NCBI GenBank assembly: GCA_900088475.1
Contig: FLMG01000742.1
Span: 44,127-58,967, forward strand
DNA length: 14,841 nucleotides
Direction: 5' to 3'
Source of the DNA: Hyphochytrium catenoides
Taxonomy: Eukaryota > Sar > Hyphochytriomycetes > Hyphochytriales > Hyphochytriaceae
Under the pieces are notes generated by a model. That model ran no database searches, was not told where the DNA came from, and saw nothing but the letters and a program-made list of their open reading frames with translations. The translations under genes and the position numbers were made by a program. Shown here one piece after another: positions 9,661 to 14,841 of the stretch. Within the stretch, counting starts at the first letter, position 1. Each line of letters begins with the position of its first letter.

Positions 9661-10360
9661 ATCAAGAAGGAAGAACAACGCCTAATAGGGTCTTATCACT
9701 GTCCAAGATGAGGATGTTTTGGCCCAACACTTCTGCACTTTGGATACTGCAGTGTAGGCGGAGCTAGAAGGAGAGAATGGAGGCTCGGTGGTGTGTTCTA
9801 ACTACTAGAAACGGAGAATCAAGATGAACAATCAAGATGGAGAGTGATGGAGTATGGATGACCATTGCTTTGGACCAGAACGCTGCTCAGCTACTAGTAT
9901 TCTGTTTTCTCTTCCTCAGGAGGCCAATGAGCTGAGGTTACTCGTAGCGTTGAAAAAGAGGCAGCCGCTGCCGCATAGATCTATCATAGAACTATGCCTT
10001 CGGCTGCCAGTAGTGTGGAGCGTCATCGCCTCCTGTGATCGAAGTATCCAGTGTCCTGCAGAGCGCCACCATGGTGCCTTCTGTGGCTTGGAGGGGAGCT
10101 CGTTGAGAATTGGGCATCAACATCATCAGGACAGCGGTGGTGCCCAACAACAGCAACGGATAATCTTACTGAAGGATCAGAAGGATCTGGATATCCGTGG
10201 GGCATAACGACGGGAATTGAGGGTGCAAAGAAGGATGAAAAGTCCTACCTCCTCTTCGGACCTCCTCAAAGCCCCTCGTCTCTCAGCAGGTCAGTAGAAC
10301 TAGTTAGCGATGCAGGAACTCTGTGGCTGAGGGTGTGAGGTGTAGTATGAACCAAATGCA
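9661..10360. other. No supported gene
   Basis: The longest open frame is 117 codons (9854-10207, plus) with no recognisable domain, overlapped by frames on the other strand. I see no RNA gene and no repeat. Confidence 0.35.
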
Positions 10361-10376
10361 GAAGAAGAAGAAGAAG
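10361..10376 (+). repeat. (GAA)5 trinucleotide run
   Basis: Five GAA units followed by purine-rich sequence. Simple microsatellite. Confidence 0.85.
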
Positions 10377-10679
10377 AGAAAGAACCGGAGCAGCAGGTGG
10401 TTTCGGATCGCTTGTCGGATGCTATGAAACACAAGAACAAACAAAGAAGAGAGCCTGGTAATCTAGCGAGCGCCTTCGTAAGGTGGCGGAGACCTCCTCC
10501 CACTAACTCTTGATCTTTGTGCAGCGCGACGTAGTTCTCTGCGTGTAAATAAAGATGCCTTTTTCCCTTGCTTGGTCAAGATTTTTTTTCCACTCGTCTC
10601 TTCCATCCAGTTTTAGCCGCTTCGTTTGTTTCTTTCTTTCTCTGCTGCCCTGAACATCATTATTATGCTTCTTTTGGTG

Positions 10680-11030
10680 CCAAGATAACTTGAGGGCAGC
10701 CAACAGTAGTAGGAGAGGAGGAGAAGAGGACAACGTCGAGGAGGACGACAAATACGACTTCGGCGTAGGAGAAAGCTTCTCACAACAAGGGACAAAAGAA
10801 GCGGACGGTAGAGTCAGCAATAGGGAGAAGGATGAGTGGTCGAAGGTGGCGATATTGAGAGAGAGAGGGAGAGAGAGGAGAGACAGAGAGAGAGAGAGAG
10901 AGAGAGAAAGTGAGAGGCAAGAAGAAGAATCAGGAGGAGTGGAGGCTGGGAGAAATACTCGTCCTAAGAATGGAGGAATAGGAAGAATCCGTAAGCGATA
11001 GGGAGATAGCGATGAGGAAGACGGAGGGGA
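10680..11030 (+). repeat. Purine-rich low-complexity tract with (AG)n core
   Basis: The plus strand is strongly purine-rich, with a near-perfect AG run at 10885-10906 and GA-rich shoulders from about 10857. The lack of pyrimidines removes stop codons on the minus strand and produces a 238-codon minus frame (10503-11219) rich in Ser/Leu/Pro. That frame is best read as a by-product of composition. Polypurine tracts of this kind can form triplex DNA or act as promoter elements, which is inference here. Confidence 0.8.
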
Positions 11031-11582
11031 GGCAGCTGGGAGACTAGCTCCCATGTCAAAGAAGGCAAGCAGCAAGAACGGAGACGGCTGACTGTGAACT
11101 AAGGTCATGAGGGCTTCCGCTTCTCTTGTGCCGGAAGCATGCACCACATGGCCTAGCTGACGGCACTTACGACGCTGGGACCGGGTCTGGACCGCACAGT
11201 TCCGCTTGCCACTATCCATGTGACGCTACATAGGCCGCGCGTAACCCAAGAGCACCTAGCACGCCAGAGGTTTCCATTGCTCGATCTTTTGTGACGCAAC
11301 CCTGTGCTGGCGCTAATCATAGGACTGATGCGGTCAAATAAGAGCCCTGAAAGCGATCGAAGGGGAGCTATCTCTGTTGTTTGTGGGAGAGGGAACGAGA
11401 TATAGATATAATTTTTCCTACTTGCCTTCTCTTTTTATAAGAAACGCGGGCTGCTAAGTTTGGCTCCGCGCGGAACTCTAGCCAGGACTCTAGCAGTTGC
11501 CTGGTACTAATAAAGTGACCGTGGTTGGAACAGTCGCAGGGCCTTTTGGGCTTTGCTAGAGCGGCCAAGCCTCGAGCTGAAG
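11031..11582. other. No supported gene
   Basis: A minus-strand ATG at 11219 begins a short basic peptide (MDSGKRNCAVQTRSQRR) that meets a GTAAGT donor-like site at 11170, the only exon-like hint. A TTTTTATAAG box near 11434-11443 and an AATAAA at 11507-11512 on the plus strand have no gene attached. Confidence 0.3.
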
Positions 11583-11649
11583 GACCTCGCTTTCAATGAG
11601 GTTCCCCATTGAGGTCAGCGGCACTTGCCGTCACTGCGGCTTTACCGCA
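11583..11649 (+). other. Cluster of three adjacent small hairpins
   Basis: Hairpin 1: GACC (11583-11586) and TCAATG (11593-11598) pair with CATTGA (11607-11612) and GGTC (11613-11616), with a six-base bulge. Hairpin 2: CGGC (11619-11622) pairs with GCCG (11627-11630). Hairpin 3: TGCGG (11635-11639) pairs with CCGCA (11645-11649). It does not match 5S, tRNA or the snRNAs I know. It could be a structured non-coding RNA or chance. Confidence 0.3.
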
Positions 11650-12606
11650 CACCGTCTCGCTCGCAGTCAGGTTATGTAGATCATCTTTGTAGGTAGAGAC
11701 GAGCTACAGCATCATAGTGTATAGGCGTATAGTCTACATAGGAATATATGATAGCTTAAAAAGCCGAAATCGGAGCCAGCGACGTACCTCCTGTCTCTCA
11801 CTTTGCAGGGAATCGAATTGAGTCCTTACGATTGGCTTACAATCACTTCCCTCTTCTGATAATGAACAGAGCTCCCTGCTGTTTGTGCGACCTCCTCTCA
11901 CATTCCTTTGCTATCTTGGTCAGTGTGAAGGCACATCTATAATGAGGACAGAAGAATTAAACACGGTTCCTTCACGCAGGTTCTCTGACTTCAGGTCCAC
12001 GTCTGCCACCATGGTCTTTCTCTAGGATGACGAGTAGCGGCGATTATAATTGAGACACATTAGTTAACTGCGCTATGGCCGCAAAAACAAGTGGCAGCAG
12101 CAGTGTGCAAAAGGGAAGCTTACAGAGAGTGACGAGCAAGAAGAGACCCACCAACGCAACAAGAAGCGCAGGGCTGAGGCACGGTCAGTACTGGCTGTTT
12201 GTCACTCCTCCCGTCAGTAGATCTTCACAAAGCATCCACAGCAGCAGCCAGAACAAGGGAGAAGTGACAAGCACTGGGAGATGACGAAAGGCTTGAGGTT
12301 AACGACGATGAGAGCCAGGGTCCTTTCACCAGGAAGCTAAGGAGTGACCGCCTTTCAGCCTTGATCATCTCCCTTTTCTCCCTTGGAGAAATCAACGGCT
12401 ATTGCCTAAGAAAAATGATGAGCCACGGACAAGATTGGGACAAAAGCAGGCAAAAGCTGTCTCCACTGTAGATTATTGACTAGCTATAAGGTGGTGTCGA
12501 TATTAACTAAGATAAAGGCAATCGGATCACTACGCAGCGGCTCCCAGTTGCCTCAGTTCTATTTCCATCTTCAGCCATGGTAAGAATCAAATATGGTGAG
12601 TGGCTC
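11650..12606. other. Intergenic, with a weak purine-rich plus-strand coding candidate
   Basis: The plus strand has two coding-looking but start-less frames. One spans about 12069-12212 (LRYGRKNKWQQQCAKGKLTE, then DEQEETHQRNKKRRAEA). The other spans about 12268-12471 (DDERLEVNDDESQGPFTRKL, then LSALIISLFSLGEING). They lie in different frames, and I could not join them with phase-matched splice sites. No family is recognised. The rest holds nothing I can support. Confidence 0.2.
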
Positions 12607-13345
12607 CTACGTAGCGGGTCGGGCAGGGGTTACGACAGGCAGCCCTGAGGTCAGGTTGGTGGTCACCAGCGCCAGCTGAGCGTCTGTCAGCGCAAAATCA
12701 AAGAAGAAGAAGGCAGAGAGGTCGACCGATGCCTCATTTGAAGCCGTTGTTGACTGACCGACGTGCCAGGTGGACAGACTTCGGTCTCTCAGAGGAGCCG
12801 AAGCTGTGACCGTGGCCAGAATCACACCGTTCTTATAGCCTCATGACTGCCCACTGCTGCGATTGTATCGCGCCGCTAATGTCGCCCATTCGTTCCGGAC
12901 AATAGCTCCTGCGCTGCTCTTACAGTCTGCAATCGTGATGCCTTCATTGAAGGAATGAACTTCAGCGCCCTGGTGCTGCCACTGCGTCTAAACGGCAGGT
13001 TATCAGGCGATGCGGTAGTAGCCGTGCCAGCAACCAAAATGGTCTCAGAGGTGCCTGGCGTGCTACCTATGAAGCGCAATAATAGCGCCACAATGGTCAG
13101 CCGGCCCACCGCTGAGAGGCAGCGCTGTGAGATTCAGGTCTCTTGAGAAAGTAAACAATCGCTGTCTGGCCGTCCGAGTGAAGGAGTAGATTGGTCCATT
13201 CACCAAGCCTCCCAGGGGGCTGAAGCGAGGTGCAGTGCTGACATTTGATGCAGAGGCAACGTTGCCCCATTTCAAGACTGCAGAGTCATCACTCTGGCTG
13301 AGCTGCGAGGCTTGTAGATAGAGCGACTCAGTAGTGAAAGGGAGG
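12607..13345 (-). repeat. Laminin-G-like repeat, copy C (C-terminal)
   Basis: Markers: LYLQASQLSQSDDSAVLKWG, APRFSPLGG, then after a frame change TIVALLLRFIGSTPGTSETI, VHSFNEG, EWATLAARYN, an in-frame TGA, YKNGVILATV, VDLSAFFFFDFALTDAQL. The strongest similarity to A and B is in the last block. Confidence 0.7.
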
Positions 13346-13409
13346 ACAGTGGTGACACTGCCTGGTGGCGCCGGAAGCACACGAGAGACGTTGATTGGCA
13401 TGTGGGTGT

Positions 13410-13905
13410 GAGGCTGGTGGAGACTTTCTGGGTCAGCTGGCTGTCGCTAAGGCAGAAATTAAACATGTCGAAGGAAGTAGTCCAAGTGAGCCGTGCTAGG
13501 CACACCAACGGCAGCCTGTCCTGGCATCCACCAGACGCTGACCGACCTATTAATGAGTACAGCCTCAACGCTGCCAACGCTCTGGCCATTCTTCAGCAAC
13601 TCCGCCCTACGAGTTGATGCTGCGTAGCGGAACGAACCCATAGACAGCCCAGATGCCTTCTTCTGTGACGCCAGCGCCACTGACAAGGCGGAAGTCTCCT
13701 TCTCCCGCAGCACTGTGTGCTTGGAAAACGAGGTGATCGGAAGCGCTTACCCTACCCTAACCCTTTGCTATAGAAGACGGGAGCTGATGCACTGGAAGTG
13801 CTGCTCAACCGTTCCCAGAAGCCAACAGCACTCCGGTTCTCTTGATTAGATTGTGCCAAGGCGGACGCGGATAGTTGGACCGCAGAAGAGTAGAACGGTG
13901 GTAGG
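13410..13905 (-). repeat. Laminin-G-like repeat, copy B (internally deleted)
   Basis: Markers: VQLSASALAQSN, SAVGFWERL, SAPVFYSKG, then directly HLVFQAHSAAGEG, WAVYGF (frame change), FRYAAS, LLKNGQSVGS, FNFCLSDSQL. Only about 40 nt separate SAPVF from HLVFQ, against roughly 250 nt in copies A and C, so about 200 nt of the domain's first half is missing. Confidence 0.7.
13746..13763 (-). repeat. Short interstitial telomere-like string
   Basis: The minus strand reads GGGTTAGGGTAGGGTAAG, three TTAGGG-type units, one lacking a T. It lies at the internal gap of copy B and supplies the in-frame TAG at 13754-13752. Confidence 0.7.
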
Positions 13906-13944
13906 ATGGAGACAGTTGCCCCGGTTGGAAAGGTAGCAGAAGTA

Positions 13945-14640
13945 TCTACCGGGAGACTGGTACTGAGATTGGAAGAGAGCGCGAGCAACTGGCTGTTTGA
14001 CAGCGCAAACTCATAGCCATAAAGGCGGCAAGATCAAAAGTGCCATGGTTCTGCTGCGCTAACCCTAAACAGCCGTTAGAGAATTCGGTGAACGCTGCGT
14101 GGCGCCCGGAGTATCCCACACTGAAACCATCCCTGATCATCTCTGCCCCTAGTGTTACATTTGAATATCTGAGGGCAAAAACTGTCCATTGATTGGGAAG
14201 GATAGCGCCAGGTTGACTGATGAGAGTCAGAGCGCGAGTACTGATTATCATAGTCAGGGCGAGGTGGCTGGAGTTCCCATATCTTCGATGGGCGAGAGTC
14301 CAGTCCAGGTTCGACCAGGGACGCTGGTACCAACGCTGAACAAATGCTCATCAAAGACAGGCGTACTCGAAGTAAAGCTTCCCAGCATGAAGCCTGTGAA
14401 ACCGCTCTTGGAGGCGACGAGGAATAGATTTACAGTGGCAGCTGTCTCCAGAAACTGCTTATTCTGGCTGTTGAAGTGTAGGGGCAATTTCTATGGCCAC
14501 CATTGGATCGGAAGAGCGGTTGCCGGGCACTGGGGCTGGCTGAACTGGCCCCACATTGAGAGTCCAGAGTCATTGCCTTGAGAGGGCAGCAGTGGGGCCA
14601 AGGGGCACTGCGCAGGATATGTTAGTGGAATTTCAGCTGG
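13945..14640 (-). repeat. Laminin-G-like repeat, copy A (N-terminal)
   Basis: Markers in order: SMWGQFSQPQCP, TVNLFLVASKSG, HLALTMIIS, WTVFALRYSN, GFSVGYSG, FDLAAF, then after a one-base shift YEFALSNSQLLALSSNLS. This is the fullest copy and the reference for the other two. Confidence 0.75.
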
Positions 14641-14749
14641 CAGCGGGGTTGGAGAAGGCGAGATAAACGTTTGTCCGGCGGGAGGGATAAGATACCATCA
14701 TCCTCCGGTCTCAAACACATCCGCTGGAGGAGGAGCCTGTTGTAAGGTG

Positions 14750-14841
14750 GGCTGAGGCGTTGGCTGTGGCGATGGCTGCGGCGTTGGCTGCGGCGTTGGC
14801 TGGGGAGTTGGCTGCGTTGTTGGCTGCGGAGTTGGCGCTGG
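14750..14841 (-). repeat. 12-bp minisatellite encoding Pro-Thr-Pro-Gln units
   Basis: Tandem imperfect copies of a 12-bp unit (GGCTGCGGCGTT on the plus strand) encode about seven P-T-P-Q-type units on the minus strand, with Ser or Thr substitutions at a few positions. Such linkers are usually extended and O-glycosylated, separating extracellular domains. The array continues past the window edge. Confidence 0.85.

Larger units (their letters stand above)
12607..14841 (-). pseudogene. Broken gene for a Pro-rich, triple laminin-G/ConA-like repeat surface protein
   Basis: From the right edge the frame gives a Pro-Thr-Gln linker, then three copies of a laminin-G-type jelly-roll repeat. Each repeat shows W-x-V/T-x-A-x-RY, a KNG/RDG turn, and a closing D-L-x-A-F ... 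FALSDSQL ... NL motif typical of this fold. Such domains bind sugars or proteins outside the cell. Reading is interrupted by TGA 14700-14698, TAG 14493-14491, TGA 14256-14254, TAG 13754-13752 and TGA 12844-12842, and by frameshifts near 14010, 13638, 13470, 13400 and 13110. Homology runs straight across most breaks, and no plausible intron fits them (the TAG at 14491 sits in a continuous domain). The last copy ends at TAG 12609-12607, perhaps the original stop. The 5' end lies off the window. Decay is more likely than sequencing error, because the dynein gene has no lesions. Confidence 0.8.

Noticed and set aside
10503-11219. 238-codon minus-strand frame.
   Set aside because: It lies over the purine-rich tract, where stops are depleted. 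The product is mostly Ser/Leu/Pro runs from (TC)n sequence, with no domain.
11535-11565. GGCCTTTTGGGCT, resembling the 5' region of U2 snRNA.
   Set aside because: The following branch-point-recognition sequence of U2 (GTAGTATCT-type) is absent.
11805-11879. tRNA-like 75-nt segment on the minus strand: 7-bp closing stem (GCAGGGA/TCCCTGC), D-arm-like TCTG/CAGA, an anticodon-arm-like hairpin and a B-box-like AATTCGATTCC.
   Set aside because: No T arm can be formed: the flanks of TTCGATT do not pair, and the acceptor spacing disagrees with the B-box position. At best it is a degenerate tRNA relic.
12011-12025. A perfect Kozak context GCCACCATGG followed by a four-codon frame (MVFL, stop), possibly an upstream ORF.
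   Set aside because: No convincing main coding frame follows at a sensible distance, so there is nothing for it to regulate.
14189-14581. 130-codon plus-strand frame.
   Set aside because: It is antisense to the clearly homologous laminin-G-like copy A and has no family features of its own.
12607-14841. Interpreting the breaks in the laminin-G-like gene as introns.
   Set aside because: Several breaks are single stops or one-base shifts inside continuous homology, with no room for an intron. The dynein introns in the same window are 64 nt or longer with clear sites.
1-14841. CRISPR arrays, prokaryotic operons, phage or insertion-sequence genes.
   Set aside because: No regularly spaced direct repeats, transposase or reverse-transcriptase motifs or bacterial gene layout are visible, and the spliced dynein gene shows a eukaryotic nuclear genome.

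Overview
This is a piece of a nuclear genome from a flagellated eukaryote. The left quarter is the 5' part of a spliced axonemal-type dynein heavy chain gene. It has fifteen exons, fourteen GT-AG introns of about 64-212 nt, and clean frame continuity across every junction. A single-exon gene near 7.5-7.8 kb encodes a small secreted six-cysteine protein of a kind I associate with fungi. Together these fit a zoosporic (flagellate) fungus best, but an alga or another protist is not excluded. There are no operons, no bacterial-style ribosome binding sites and no CRISPR arrays.

Layout: (1) 1-3947, minus strand: first ~730 codons of the dynein heavy chain, running off the left edge. (2) 3948-7412: mostly non-coding, with a diverged inverted repeat (5601-5711 against 5870-5983) and a few open frames I cannot assign. 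(3) 7498-7803, minus: the secreted cysteine-rich protein, with a strong GC-rich hairpin just beyond its stop. (4) 8312-9528, minus: two coding-looking segments without usable start codons, each next to a pyrimidine-rich AG acceptor. They may be exons or remnants of an unrecognised gene. (5) 9600-12600: simple-sequence tracts (AT, GAA, GA) in a low-complexity stretch, a cluster of three small hairpins, and a weak plus-strand coding candidate. (6) 12607-14841, minus: a broken gene for a surface or secreted protein with a Pro-Thr-Gln linker followed by three laminin-G/concanavalin-A-like repeats, carrying many stops and frameshifts.

The most interesting point is in the broken gene. Its middle repeat lacks roughly 200 nt that the other two copies have, and a short telomere-like string (GGGTTAGGGTAGGGTAA on the minus strand) sits exactly at that gap, as expected if a break was healed with telomere-type sequence. 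The genes do not form an obvious pathway. The dynein gene is intact as far as it is visible, so the lesions in the right-hand gene are unlikely to be general sequencing noise. I found no convincing new multi-gene system.
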